Origin: Peptostreptococcaceae bacterium
GTDB taxonomy: Bacteria > Bacillota > Clostridia > Peptostreptococcales > Peptostreptococcaceae
Direction: 5' to 3'
DNA: 64,000 nt
Assembly (NCBI GenBank): GCA_902363255.1
Contig: CABIZO010000001.1
Location: forward strand, 62,001-126,000
Shown here: piece after piece, positions 8,098-17,343 of the stretch
Layout: the number at the start of each line of letters is the position of its first letter
Position numbering within the stretch: the stretch's first letter is position 1
Program-made: the position numbers and the translations under genes
Notes under the pieces: generated by a model
Told to the model about the DNA's origin: nothing
What the model saw: only the letters and a program-made list of their open reading frames with translations
Databases searched by the model: none

Positions 8098-9213
8098 TTA
8101 ATATAAAGTTTTGTATATGTTATAAATAGTATCTTTATCTAATTGAACATAAGCATTTCCCATTAATCTGCCTTGTTTAGTAAGTACATTATCAGTGAAA
8201 AGTAATAAATCTTCTTCAGTGGCACCATAGCCTTTTAAAGATTTTTTCGGAAGTATTTCATAAAGTAATTTTTCTAATTCCTCAAATACACCTTCTTCGG
8301 GGCAGTTAAGAATTTCTGCTAAAATATTATTAAGTCTTTTAATTTTTCCATTTGGATTTATTTTTTCATAAGTTTTAAATATTTCTGTGAAGCAAACATA
8401 GTTGGCTTCTCCATGAGGAACATGATAAACAGAACCTAAAGGATAACTCATGGCATGAACAGCACCAGTTCCTGCATTACCAAAAGCAATACCAGCATAA
8501 GTACTAGCAATTAGAAAATCATTTAAAAGATTATTTAATTCATCCCTTCCATTAGTAACAATACTATTGAAACCATTCAGAATCATTCTCATAGCTTCAA
8601 TAGAATACATTTCTGTAAAAACAGAAGCTTTTGGAGATACAAAAGATTCAATTGCATGAATAAGAGCATCAATTGAGCTGGCAGCAAAAACGTTAAAAGG
8701 TAAAACTTTTAATAATTCAGGTATTAATACAGCATAGTCTGCAAGAATTTCATCATGAGCAAGACCCAGCTTACTATTTATGGAACTTAAATGAAGTACA
8801 GAGATATTAGTAACTTCACTACCAGTACCACAAGTTGTAGGAATGAGTATTAATTCTTTATTTTTAACAGGTTCAAATTTCTTTTCAAATAGATTATATA
8901 CTGGAGTAAGTTTTTCTAAAGCAAAAATTTTTGCCACATCTAAAATACTTCCTCCCCCAATTCCGATAACTCTTTTATAATCAATATCTTTAACTTGATC
9001 ATAAATTTTTTCTACCATTATATCTGTAGGTTCACCACTACCAAAATCCCTTCTGTATATTATAGTGGCATCTTCAACAAAGGCTTCGAAAAATGGTTTA
9101 TAGATATATTCATTTGTTATTATTAGGTCATTTTTATTTATATTAAATTCTGAACAAAATTCCTCACACTTATCAAAAGTAAGTATTTCTGGCGATAATT
9201 TAAAGCTTTTCAT
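8098..9213 (-). CDS. 4hbD: Iron-containing alcohol dehydrogenase, probable 4-hydroxybutyrate dehydrogenase
   Basis: 371 residues, exactly the size of clostridial 4-hydroxybutyrate dehydrogenase. This NAD-dependent enzyme interconverts succinate semialdehyde and 4-hydroxybutyrate in succinate-to-butyrate fermentation. The nucleotide-binding GIGGGSILDVAK, the PTTCGTGSEVTN loop, the iron ligands in SSIDALIHAIES and the HAMSYPLG and VPHGEANY motifs are all present, and the last two match the 4HbD subgroup best. The usual partner genes (succinate semialdehyde dehydrogenase, 4-hydroxybutyrate CoA transferase) are not in the window, so another primary or hydroxy-acid alcohol substrate is possible. 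It is a monocistronic unit, transcribed away from the arg operon. Confidence 0.8.
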   Translation of the reverse strand: MKSFKLSPEILTFDKCEEFCSEFNINKNDLIITNEYIYKPFFEAFVEDATIIYRRDFGSGEPTDIMVEKIYDQVKDIDYKRVIGIGGGSILDVAKIFALEKLTPVYNLFEKKFEPVKNKELILIPTTCGTGSEVTNISVLHLSSINSKLGLAHDEILADYAVLIPELLKVLPFNVFAASSIDALIHAIESFVSPKASVFTEMYSIEAMRMILNGFNSIVTNGRDELNNLLNDFLIASTYAGIAFGNAGTGAVHAMSYPLGSVYHVPHGEANYVCFTEIFKTYEKINPNGKIKRLNNILAEILNCPEEGVFEELEKLLYEILPKKSLKGYGATEEDLLLFTDNVLTKQGRLMGNAYVQLDKDTIYNIYKTLY

Positions 9214-9354
9214 ATGTAGTCCTTTCTATAATTTAAAAGTTTTTATTTAATTATAATAATCATATTATTTTTATTATATCATAAAATATTTATTAAAATC
9301 ATAGATAGAATACAGATTACAAGCTAAAAAAGTTAGAAAAATAATTAAAATTTA

Positions 9355-9383
9355 TTGACATTGATTTAAAATATGTATATCAT
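9355..9383 (+). promoter_or_regulatory. Promoter of the arg operon leader
   Basis: TTGACA at 9355-9360 and TATCAT at 9378-9383 with a 17-base spacer, placing the start near 9390, just before the T-box leader. Confidence 0.75.
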
Positions 9384-9389
9384 TCATTA

Positions 9390-9645
9390 ATAAATACAAG
9401 ATGCATAAATATGTAAATCCAGTGAAGAAGAGAGTAGCATAAATGAAAGTTATAGAGAGCTGAGGAAGGTGGAAGCTTGGCATGGAAATTTATTGTGAAG
9501 AGAGCTTTTGAGGAGACTATGGGAATTTTAGTATAATAGTCGGTTATCTGCCTTAAAGATTTGAGTGGATAAGTAATTTACTTATCAAATAGAGTGGTAC
9601 CACGGATTTCCGCCTCTTAGTGTTTTTACTAAGGGGCTTTTTTAG
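9390..9645 (+). promoter_or_regulatory. T-box leader of argCJBD
   Basis: Leader RNA that senses uncharged tRNA and controls the terminator before argC. The conserved T-box AGAGTGGTACCACGG is at 9591-9605 and is followed by a terminator stem (9612-9621 with 9628-9637) and a T run. AG-rich stem I elements, including GAGAGCTGAGG and GGTGGAAGCTTGGCATGG, lie at 9450-9485. The gene content predicts tRNA-Arg. AGA triplets are present near 9499-9503 where a specifier loop could lie, but I could not fold stem I securely, so the specifier codon is not assigned. Confidence 0.9.
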
Positions 9646-9668
9646 TTAAAAAATGAGGGGGATTATAA

Positions 9669-10703
9669 ATGGATAAGATAAAAGTTGGTATTATAGGAGC
9701 TACAGGATATGTAGGAGGGGAGCTTATAAGGTTATTGTCAAATCATTCTAATATTGAAATCAGTGCTTTAGGATCGAATTCTTTTGTTGATGAGTATATA
9801 AACGATATTTATTTTAATTTAGGAGAAAATTATAAAATTAAATGTATGGAGAACGACAAAGTCATAGATAATTGTGATTTTTTATTTACAGCATTGCCTC
9901 ATGGAGTTAGTGAAAAATTTGTAATCGATGCAGTTAAAAAAGAAAAGAAAGTTGTGGACTTGGGTGCTGATTTTAGGTTAAAAAATGAGGAGTTACTTAA
10001 AGAGTGGTATGGAGTAAATTTTTTAGATAAAGAATTGCATGAAAATTCTGTATATGGATTGTGTGAAATTTATAGAGATAAAATTGAGAAAGCAGATGTG
10101 GTGGCAAATCCAGGTTGTTATGTTACAAGTATATCATTACCATTAATGCCTTTACTAAAAGAAAATATGATAGAGAGTAAAAATATTATTGCTGATTCTA
10201 AATCAGGAGTTACAGGTTCGGGCAGAGCCTTATCATTATCATCTCATTATACAGAAATAAATGAAAATATGGTTCCATATAAAATTTCAAGTCATAGACA
10301 TACTCCAGAAATTGAACAAAATTTAAGTGATGCTGTAGGAAAAGAAGTAAAAATTATATTTACACCAATTTTAATTCCTGTAAATAGAGGAATTTTATCA
10401 ACTATTTATTGTGATAAAAAAGGTTCAGTTACTATTGAAGAAATACATAGTAAGCTGACAAATTTTTATAAAAAAGATGAATTCGTAGAGGTTTTATCTT
10501 TAGGAAAAGTAGCTACTATCAAGCATGTTAGATTCTCAAATAAATGTGCTATTTCAATTCATGAGAATAATGAAAAGCTAATAATTTGTTCCACAATAGA
10601 TAACATGATTAAAGGATCAGCAGGTCAAGCAATACAAAATATGAACATAATGTGTGGTTTTAAAGAAAATGAAGGATTAAGCAGTATAGCAACTGCTTTT
10701 TAA
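9669..10703 (+). CDS. argC: N-acetyl-gamma-glutamyl-phosphate reductase
   Basis: 344 residues. ArgC reduces N-acetylglutamyl phosphate to the semialdehyde with NADPH, the third step of arginine synthesis. The NADP-binding start KVGIIGATGYVGGELIRLL, the catalytic ANPGCYVTSISLPL (Cys near residue 149) and HRHTPEIEQ are intact. It begins after GAGGGGGAT and is the first gene behind the T-box leader. The operon order argC-argJ-argB-argD is common in Firmicutes. Confidence 0.96.
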   Translation: MDKIKVGIIGATGYVGGELIRLLSNHSNIEISALGSNSFVDEYINDIYFNLGENYKIKCMENDKVIDNCDFLFTALPHGVSEKFVIDAVKKEKKVVDLGADFRLKNEELLKEWYGVNFLDKELHENSVYGLCEIYRDKIEKADVVANPGCYVTSISLPLMPLLKENMIESKNIIADSKSGVTGSGRALSLSSHYTEINENMVPYKISSHRHTPEIEQNLSDAVGKEVKIIFTPILIPVNRGILSTIYCDKKGSVTIEEIHSKLTNFYKKDEFVEVLSLGKVATIKHVRFSNKCAISIHENNEKLIICSTIDNMIKGSAGQAIQNMNIMCGFKENEGLSSIATAF

Positions 10704-10720
10704 TAAAGGAAGGGGATTTT

Positions 10721-11938
10721 ATGGAAATAATTAAAGGTGGAGTTACAGCGGCTAAGGGATTTAAGGCATCAGGTATTCATGTTGGATTAAGAAGAAATGT
10801 GGAGAAGAAGGACTTGGCTTTAGTTTATTCTGATGTGGTTTGTAATGCAGCGGCTGTTTATACTCAAAATAAAATAAAAGGTAATCCTATCTATGTTACA
10901 CAAGACCATATTAAGGATGGAAAAGCACAAGCTATTATTGTGAATAGCGCTAATGCGAATACCTTTAATGGAAAAGAAGGTATTATAAATGCTTATAAGA
11001 TGACTGAATTTACTGCAGAAAAACTAAATATAGAAAAAGAAGACGTACTAGTTGCATCTACAGGTGTTATAGGTGAACCTTTAAAGATAAATCTTATTGA
11101 AGAGAATATGGATAATTTGGTAAATGGATTGAGTAAAAAAGGACATTTGGCAGCAAGGGAAGCTATTATGACAACAGACATGATAAAAAAAGAAATGACC
11201 GTATCTATTCAATGTGATGGAAAAGAAGTAATTATTGGTGGTATGGCAAAGGGTTCTGGTATGATTCACCCAAATATGGCAACAGTTTTAGGATTTATTA
11301 CAACAGATTTAGATATAGAACAAAACTTATTACAAGATGCTATATCATCGGCAGTTAAGAAAAGTTTTAATAGAATAAGTGTGGACGGTCAAACTAGCAC
11401 AAATGATATGGTAATAATTTTAGCCAATGGAAAAGCGGAAAATAAAAAAATAGAGGAAAAAAACGAAGACTATACAAAGTTTTTATTGGCACTTACTTAT
11501 ATTTGCAAAGAGTTAGCTAAATGCGTGGCAAAGGATGGTGAAGGAGCATCTAAGCTAATAGAGTGTGAAGTTACTGGTGCAATAGATGAAGAAGTAGCAT
11601 CCAAAATAGCAAAGGCAGTTATTACATCTACTTTAGTGAAAACAGCAGTATTTGGATCTGATGCTAACTGGGGAAGAATTTTATGTGCAATAGGATGTGA
11701 AGATGTGGATATAGATTTGGATAAAATAGATGTTACTTTTGAAAGTAAAAAAGGATATTTGGAAGTATGTAAAAGAGGTGTTCCATTGGTATTTAATGAA
11801 GAGAAAGCAAAGAAAGTTTTAGGTGACGACGAAATAACTATTTTGATTGAACTTAATATGGGGGATGAAAGGGCAACTGCCTGGGGATGCGACATGACAT
11901 ATGAATATGTGAGAATTAATGGAAGTTATAGAAGTTAG
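10721..11938 (+). CDS. argJ: Bifunctional ornithine acetyltransferase / N-acetylglutamate synthase
   Basis: 405 residues. ArgJ moves the acetyl group from N-acetylornithine to glutamate, making the pathway cyclic, and in bifunctional forms also uses acetyl-CoA. The precursor cleaves itself before the catalytic threonine in KGSGMIHPNMATVLGF (Thr near residue 187), which is intact, as are TTDMIKK and FGSDANWGRIL. No argA or argE is seen in the window, consistent with the recycling route. Its 3' end overlaps an in-frame ATG of argB, but argB more likely starts just after it. Confidence 0.95.
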   Translation: MEIIKGGVTAAKGFKASGIHVGLRRNVEKKDLALVYSDVVCNAAAVYTQNKIKGNPIYVTQDHIKDGKAQAIIVNSANANTFNGKEGIINAYKMTEFTAEKLNIEKEDVLVASTGVIGEPLKINLIEENMDNLVNGLSKKGHLAAREAIMTTDMIKKEMTVSIQCDGKEVIIGGMAKGSGMIHPNMATVLGFITTDLDIEQNLLQDAISSAVKKSFNRISVDGQTSTNDMVIILANGKAENKKIEEKNEDYTKFLLALTYICKELAKCVAKDGEGASKLIECEVTGAIDEEVASKIAKAVITSTLVKTAVFGSDANWGRILCAIGCEDVDIDLDKIDVTFESKKGYLEVCKRGVPLVFNEEKAKKVLGDDEITILIELNMGDERATAWGCDMTYEYVRINGSYRS

Positions 11939-11948
11939 GGGTGAGAAA

Positions 11949-12800
11949 ATGATTAATGATGAGAAAGCTAAAATTTTAGTTGAAACATTACCATATATAG
12001 AAAAATACAGTGGCAAAACCATGGTAGTAAAATACGGTGGTTCAGCCATGCAAAATGATAGATTAAAAGACTCTGTTATGGAAGACATAATCTTAATGAG
12101 TTATGTTGGAATTAATGTTGTTTTAGTTCATGGTGGAGGAAAAGAAATAAATAAAGTTTTAGATAAATTAAATATACAAAAAGAATTTATAAATGGTCTT
12201 AGATATACTGATGAGGACACTATGGAAGTTGTTCAAATGGTATTGTCTGGTAAGGTTAATAAAGATCTTGTTTCGAAAATAAATAGCAAGGGTGGAAATG
12301 CTTTAGGACTTTGTGGAATAGATGGGAATATGCTTTTGTGTGAAGAGTTACATGAAGAAGTAGACTTAGGATTCGTAGGCAAAATAAAAAAAGTAAATGA
12401 GAAAGTAATAAATGATTGCCTAAAGGATGGGTATATATCTGTAATTGCATCAGTAGGAGTAGATGAAGAGGGGAATGCCTATAATATTAACGGAGATTTG
12501 GCAGCATCAGCCATAGCGAAGGAATTAAAAGCAGAAAAATTAATTTTACTTACGGATGTTCCAGGATTATTAAAAGAGCCTAGTATGGATGAAACTTTAA
12601 TTTCGGAAATAAGAAAAGAAGAAATACACACTTTATTTGAAGACGTAACCATATCAGGAGGAATGATTCCAAAGGTTAATTGTTGTTTAGATGCTTTAGA
12701 AAGCGGTGTGAAAAGAGTTCATATACTTGATGGAAGAATAAGACATTCCATAATTATGGAGTTGTTCACTGATGCAGGAATAGGAACGTTAATTTATTAA
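11949..12800 (+). CDS. argB: Acetylglutamate kinase
   Basis: 283 residues from the ATG at 11949, chosen because AGGGGTGAG stands directly before it; an in-frame ATG at 11919 inside argJ has no such site. ArgB phosphorylates N-acetylglutamate, commonly the step inhibited by arginine. The lysine-glycine motif VVKYGGSAM (near residues 25-33), VHGGGKEINKVL and DLAASAIAKELKAEKLILLTDV are diagnostic of the amino acid kinase fold. It is the third gene of the operon, 11 bases after the argJ stop. Confidence 0.95.
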   Translation: MINDEKAKILVETLPYIEKYSGKTMVVKYGGSAMQNDRLKDSVMEDIILMSYVGINVVLVHGGGKEINKVLDKLNIQKEFINGLRYTDEDTMEVVQMVLSGKVNKDLVSKINSKGGNALGLCGIDGNMLLCEELHEEVDLGFVGKIKKVNEKVINDCLKDGYISVIASVGVDEEGNAYNINGDLAASAIAKELKAEKLILLTDVPGLLKEPSMDETLISEIRKEEIHTLFEDVTISGGMIPKVNCCLDALESGVKRVHILDGRIRHSIIMELFTDAGIGTLIY

Positions 12801-12813
12801 AGGGGGATTATAG

Positions 12814-14025
12814 ATGTCAAATTGTAATGAAACTAATTTAGAAAAAAGTAGTGCCGAAAAAGCTAAGGAAAAATGGGATAAATATTTTATGAACACTTAT
12901 GCACAAATGCCTGTAGTTATAGACAAAGGAGAAGGTGCAACAGTAGTAGATGTAGACGGGAAAAAATATATTGATTTTACAAGTGGATATGGAGCATCAT
13001 CTTTAGGATATAACAATGAAAAATTAGTAAAAGCCTTACAAGAGCAAGTATCTAAAATAACTCATGTATCAAATTTATTTTTTTCACAATCTATAATAGA
13101 TGCAGGGGAAAAATTAATAAAAGCTAGTAAGATGAGCAAGGTATTTTTTATAAATTCTGGATCAGAAGCAACTGAATTAGCAATGAAGATTGCTAGAAAA
13201 TATAGCTCACAAAAATACGGAGAAAATAGAGGAACCATATTAAGTTTGAGAGATTCTTTTCATGGGAGAACTATGATGGCTCTAATGGCAACAGGCGTAG
13301 ATAAATATCATAAATATTTTTATCCACTACCAGAAGGGTTTAAATATACTGAAAAAAATAACATAGAAGATTTCAAGAAAGTTTTAGAAGACAAAAGTAT
13401 ATGTGCGGTTTTAATGGAACCTATTCAAGGAGAGGGTGGAGTTCATGTACTTGAAGAAGATTATTTAAAAGAGGTAATAAAAATATGCCATGATAAAGAT
13501 ATTTTAGTTATTTTTGATGAAGTACAATGTGGAATAGGAAGAAGTGGAAAATTATTTGCTTATAATCACTACAACTTACAACCAGATATACTAGCTATTG
13601 CAAAGGGGATAGGCGCTGGAATTCCTGTAAGTGGAGTTTTAACTAATGAAAAAACAAGTAGCGTATTAAAACCAGGAGATCATGGTTCAACATTTGGAGG
13701 AAATATATTAGCTATGACTGCTGTATCAGTAGTTCTTGATGAAATTGAAGCACCAGGTTTTTATGAAGAAGTTGAAGCTAAGGGAAAATATATAATGAAT
13801 TACATTAAAAATTTAAATAGTGAAAAGGTTGTAGAAGTGAGAGGCAAAGGACTTATGATAGGTGTTGAATTAAATATTAATGCATCAGACATAATAGATA
13901 AATGTGTTGAAGATGGAGTACTATTTGTAAAAACAGGTGAAAATGTTATAAGAATGTTACCGCCACTAGTCATTACCTATGATGAGATAAATAAAGGGTT
14001 AGAAGTTTTAAAAAAATACTTATAA
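12814..14025 (+). CDS. argD: Acetylornithine aminotransferase
   Basis: 403 residues, class III pyridoxal-phosphate aminotransferase. ArgD converts N-acetylglutamate semialdehyde to N-acetylornithine. The motifs INSGSEATELAMKIARKY, SFHGRTMMAL, VIFDEVQCGIGRSGKLFA and the Schiff-base lysine in ILAIAKGIGAGIP (near residue 253) are intact, as is HGSTFGGN. The ribosome binding site is AAAGGGGGAT. The early residues (about 1-17) form a polar extension. Last gene of the T-box operon; argF, argG and argH are not in the window. Confidence 0.94.
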   Translation: MSNCNETNLEKSSAEKAKEKWDKYFMNTYAQMPVVIDKGEGATVVDVDGKKYIDFTSGYGASSLGYNNEKLVKALQEQVSKITHVSNLFFSQSIIDAGEKLIKASKMSKVFFINSGSEATELAMKIARKYSSQKYGENRGTILSLRDSFHGRTMMALMATGVDKYHKYFYPLPEGFKYTEKNNIEDFKKVLEDKSICAVLMEPIQGEGGVHVLEEDYLKEVIKICHDKDILVIFDEVQCGIGRSGKLFAYNHYNLQPDILAIAKGIGAGIPVSGVLTNEKTSSVLKPGDHGSTFGGNILAMTAVSVVLDEIEAPGFYEEVEAKGKYIMNYIKNLNSEKVVEVRGKGLMIGVELNINASDIIDKCVEDGVLFVKTGENVIRMLPPLVITYDEINKGLEVLKKYL

Positions 14026-14047
14026 AAATAATGTAAATATATGATTG

Positions 14048-14093
14048 GAGAGTTGCAAAATACAAACTAAATAATGTGTTGCAGCTCTTTTTC
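14048..14093 (+). terminator. Terminator of argCJBD
   Basis: Stem GAGTTGCAA with TTGCAGCTC (one G-U pair) around a loop of about 21 bases, followed by TTTTT. Confidence 0.7.
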
Positions 14094-14266
14094 ATATTAA
14101 ATGCTAAATCAAATATTGATTGTGATTTAGAAAATATTAAAAATATTACTGAATTTTAAGTAAATATACTATACTTTTATTAAGTGTAAAAACCAAAAGG
14201 TTTTATTTTAAAAATAAATAAAGGGATATAATAATAAACAAGAATTACTTACAAAAGGAGATTATT

Positions 14267-15193
14267 ATGGATATAATAGAAAACTTAAGGATTCAAGGGG
14301 TAAACGAGTCTCTTATAGAGGATGTACTACATTTTAGAAAAGAATTTAAAGTAGATAAAGAAGTGGAACACAGAGTGACAAAATCACCAGCTTTTTATAT
14401 TGGTGAAGATATTTTGTCTATGTGTATATCTGCTATTTTAGAAGAAGAAAATATACTATTATCTGGACCTAAGGCTACGGGGAAAAACTTACTTTCAGAT
14501 AATTTATCAGAGATATTTGGAAGGCCTCAATGGAATACTTCATTCCATATAAATACAGATAGTTCATCACTAATTGGAACAGATACTTTTATCGATAATG
14601 AAGTAAGACTTAGAAGAGGATCTGTTTATGAATGTGCTATTCATGGAGGATTTGGTATTTTTGATGAAATAAATATGGCTAAAAATGATGCTATAGTTGT
14701 TGTTCACTCTGCTCTAGATTATAGAAGAGTAATAGATGTGCCTGGATATGAAAGAATAAATCTTCATCCAGCCACTAGATTTATAGGGACTATGAACTAT
14801 GAATATGCAGGAACAAAGGAATTAAACGAAGCTTTAGTTTCTAGATTTTTAGTAATAGATATACCAGCAGTAAATGAAGAAAAGTTAATGATGATTTTAA
14901 AAAGAGAATTCCCTTGTACTGATGAAGAAAAGTTGAATCAATTTGCAGGGATTTTCTTAGACTTACAACTAAAGTCACAAAATGGAGAAATATCTACAAA
15001 AGCAATTGACCTAAGGGGATTAATAGGTGCTCTAAAGACTATAAAAAGGGGGCTTAGACCAACACTTGCCATAAATATGGGGCTTACAGGAAAGACTTTT
15101 GATATTTATGAAAAGGAAATAGTTGATGATATTATAAGAACAAGAATACCGGAAAAATGGGAAAGTAAAGATATATTTCCTAATTTAAAATAA
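14267..15193 (+). CDS. MoxR-family AAA+ ATPase
   Basis: 308 residues of the MoxR/CbbQ/NorQ/CobS clade. The Walker A LSGPKATGKNLLS lies near residues 64-76 and Walker B GFGIFDEINMA near 126-136, with the sensor region FIGTMNYEYAGTKELNEALVSRF. Such ATPases remodel or load metal into partner enzymes together with a von Willebrand A protein, and the next gene codes exactly that. The start follows AAAGGAG. The target enzyme is unknown; the nearby cobalamin riboswitch raises the possibility of a cobalt or corrinoid link, but that is speculation. Confidence 0.85.
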   Translation: MDIIENLRIQGVNESLIEDVLHFRKEFKVDKEVEHRVTKSPAFYIGEDILSMCISAILEEENILLSGPKATGKNLLSDNLSEIFGRPQWNTSFHINTDSSSLIGTDTFIDNEVRLRRGSVYECAIHGGFGIFDEINMAKNDAIVVVHSALDYRRVIDVPGYERINLHPATRFIGTMNYEYAGTKELNEALVSRFLVIDIPAVNEEKLMMILKREFPCTDEEKLNQFAGIFLDLQLKSQNGEISTKAIDLRGLIGALKTIKRGLRPTLAINMGLTGKTFDIYEKEIVDDIIRTRIPEKWESKDIFPNLK

Positions 15194-15211
15194 CCTAAAG
15201 TAGGTGATACA

Positions 15212-16999
15212 ATGAGTGGAAATACTAATTGGATATATAATAATTACGAGTTTGAAAATAGAATAAATAACTTAGCTTGGACCGTTTCTGGTATGTATGA
15301 TGAGGATATAGATTCTAGTGAAAAGGATTATTCATCTAAGGATGTTTCTTTGTATTTTGGTATAATCGCTGGAGCAAGAAGAAAGTATTTAGATTGGGAT
15401 ATAATAAAAAAATATATAGTAAGCAGAATCAAAAAATCCTATAATAAAGATATTTTATATACTTTAATCGAGCTTGTTCTTAATTCGGTGGTAGAAGACA
15501 AGGTAATAAATGAAAGACCAGGTGTGGAGGAAATAAGAAGTAAGGCCTACAAAGATGTTCTTGTGAACTATAGTAAAATTCATAAAGAAGACGTATTACA
15601 GACTCTAAGATATACTTTCATACTTCAAGCTATGGATAAGCATCCAGTTGTAGATGGGTTGACTAGAAGAATAATTAAAGATATAAAATCAATTGATTGT
15701 AACGATAATTTGATGAATATCCTAAAAAGGCTGGATGAGATTTATTTAACCTATTTTGAATTTATTATAAGTTCTCAAATGCAAAGCTCACAAGTAAATG
15801 AGCAAGATATAAAAAATGTAAATGTGGATTTTGATACTTTCTCAGACTTCATGTACGAAGAATTATATATGGATGAGGAAATAGAAACTATAGAAAGTGA
15901 AATTAGCAATATAAGTAATTCTATGTTAGTTGAAAATCTGGGCGAAATGGGTGATGGTGATTTAGAAAAATCACCAAACCGAGTAATCTATGTTGATGAA
16001 GTTATGGCTCAGAAAATCTATGATAAGGTAGAATATTATTATGGAAAAACATTCTTAAGTGAAAGTGAAATAAGAAAAATTGAAACTAAACACTGTAGAG
16101 ATGTTCACGAAGGATGTAGAGTTCATTTCACAGATGGAGTGTTACGTAGTGAATGTAACAATGCATTTCAGTTAAAATATGTTACGAGACAAAAGGAAAA
16201 TAATTTATACAAATATAGAGATAATATTAAATTACATAAAAGAAGTATTAATAAACTGAAAGAGAGTATATCAAGAATATTAATAGAAGAAAGCGCTATA
16301 GATAGGATTTATTCTGATGGGGGCACTATTTGTGCCAATAGAGCATGGAGAATAGGAAGAAGTAATAACACAAAAGTTTTTTATAAAGATATAAGAAATG
16401 AAAAAGGAAAGTATGTTATAGATATATTGCTTGATGCCAGTGGTTCACAAAGTAGAAACCAGTTTAATGTGGCAATACAAGCATATATAATAGCAACAGC
16501 ATTGACCTCTATAGGTATTCCAAATAGAGTTATGGGCTACTTAAGTTTCTTGGATTATACAATACTAAAAAGATATAGAGATTACAACGATAATCTTAAT
16601 TCTTGTGAGAATATATTTGAATATTTTGCAGCAGGAAATAATAGAGATGGTTTGGCAATAAAAGCAACTTGTGATGATTTGCTAGAAAGGGAAGAAGAAA
16701 ACAAAATTCTTATTATACTTAGTGATGGAAAACCCAATGATGTAAAAATAGGAAGAGATAGATCTAGAAGTTTGCGAGGAGAAGCATCTTATAAAGGTAT
16801 TGTTGGAGTAAAAGACACAGCATTAGAAGTTAGAAAAGCAAGAAAGCAAGGTATATTAGTACTTGGAGTATTCACAGGAAAAGAAAGTGACTTAGAAGCT
16901 GAAAAAATGATATATGGAAAAGATTTTATTTATACAAAGGATATAGAGCGATTTTCTGATATTGTTACTATGTATTTGAAGAAAATAATAAAATATTAG
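15212..16999 (+). CDS. VWA-domain protein, NorD/CobT-like chaperone partner
   Basis: 595 residues. The C-terminal 200 residues form a von Willebrand factor A domain with a metal-binding MIDAS motif DASGSQS (near residue 408) and later LSDGKPNDV. The N-terminal two thirds are helical and contain an acidic stretch (YMDEEIETIESE) and cysteines in KHCRDVHEGCRVHF. This arrangement matches NorD/CobT-type partners of MoxR ATPases, which act in cofactor insertion or activation of metalloenzymes. It follows the ATPase by 18 bases and clearly belongs to the same operon. Which enzyme is activated cannot be read here. There is no clear terminator before the riboswitch promoter. Confidence 0.8.
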   Translation: MSGNTNWIYNNYEFENRINNLAWTVSGMYDEDIDSSEKDYSSKDVSLYFGIIAGARRKYLDWDIIKKYIVSRIKKSYNKDILYTLIELVLNSVVEDKVINERPGVEEIRSKAYKDVLVNYSKIHKEDVLQTLRYTFILQAMDKHPVVDGLTRRIIKDIKSIDCNDNLMNILKRLDEIYLTYFEFIISSQMQSSQVNEQDIKNVNVDFDTFSDFMYEELYMDEEIETIESEISNISNSMLVENLGEMGDGDLEKSPNRVIYVDEVMAQKIYDKVEYYYGKTFLSESEIRKIETKHCRDVHEGCRVHFTDGVLRSECNNAFQLKYVTRQKENNLYKYRDNIKLHKRSINKLKESISRILIEESAIDRIYSDGGTICANRAWRIGRSNNTKVFYKDIRNEKGKYVIDILLDASGSQSRNQFNVAIQAYIIATALTSIGIPNRVMGYLSFLDYTILKRYRDYNDNLNSCENIFEYFAAGNNRDGLAIKATCDDLLEREEENKILIILSDGKPNDVKIGRDRSRSLRGEASYKGIVGVKDTALEVRKARKQGILVLGVFTGKESDLEAEKMIYGKDFIYTKDIERFSDIVTMYLKKIIKY

Positions 17000-17042
17000 A
17001 TAAAAATGAAGAACAAAAAAAACAAAAATAAAACAGTAGAAA

Positions 17043-17073
17043 TAGACAATTGTATTTACGAATGTGCTATAAT
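17043..17073 (+). promoter_or_regulatory. Promoter of the cobalamin riboswitch RNA
   Basis: Consensus -10 TATAAT at 17068-17073 with an extended TGC just before it, and TAGACA at 17043-17048 (19-base spacer). The riboswitch starts about 30 bases further on. Confidence 0.55.
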
Positions 17074-17103
17074 TATATTAGTTCAAAATTTAATTAAAAT
17101 ATT

Positions 17104-17343
17104 TTAGGTTCTTAGTTAAGATTAATAGGGAAAAAGGTGAGATACCTTTGCAGCCCCCGCTACTGTTATGCAGACGAAACTTTTAACCACTGTGGAAACA
17201 TGGGAAGGGAAAGGAGTAGGGTGAAGCTAAGCCAGGAGACCTGCCTATAATATAAAGTGATTTCTTCGGGGTAGGAGAAATATCTTATTAATAAAAATTT
17301 TTATTTGTAGATATTGTGCCTAACTTGAAGTTAGGCACTTTTT
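17104..17343 (+). promoter_or_regulatory. Cobalamin riboswitch with terminator, no gene downstream
   Basis: The adenosylcobalamin riboswitch is recognised by GCAGCCCCCGCTACTGT (17150-17166) and the B12 box GCCAGGAGACCTGCC (17231-17245), with the expected AAAGGTGAGATACCTTT hairpin between. The expression platform is a perfect ten-pair terminator at 17316-17343. The plus strand after it has no open frame of useful size; a second strong terminator stops transcription by 17457, and the next gene is pcrA at 17570. The switch therefore controls at most a short RNA of about 110 bases, or is left over from a lost gene. Confidence 0.93.
17316..17343 (+). terminator. Riboswitch-linked terminator
   Basis: GTGCCTAACT (17316-17325) pairs with AGTTAGGCAC (17329-17338), three-base loop, five T. 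Expected to form when cobalamin is bound. Confidence 0.9.

Noticed and set aside
11497..11895. 132-codon open frame antisense to argJ
   Set aside because: Lies wholly inside argJ, has no ribosome binding site, and its Ser/Ile-rich composition is that of a shadow frame in AT-rich coding DNA.
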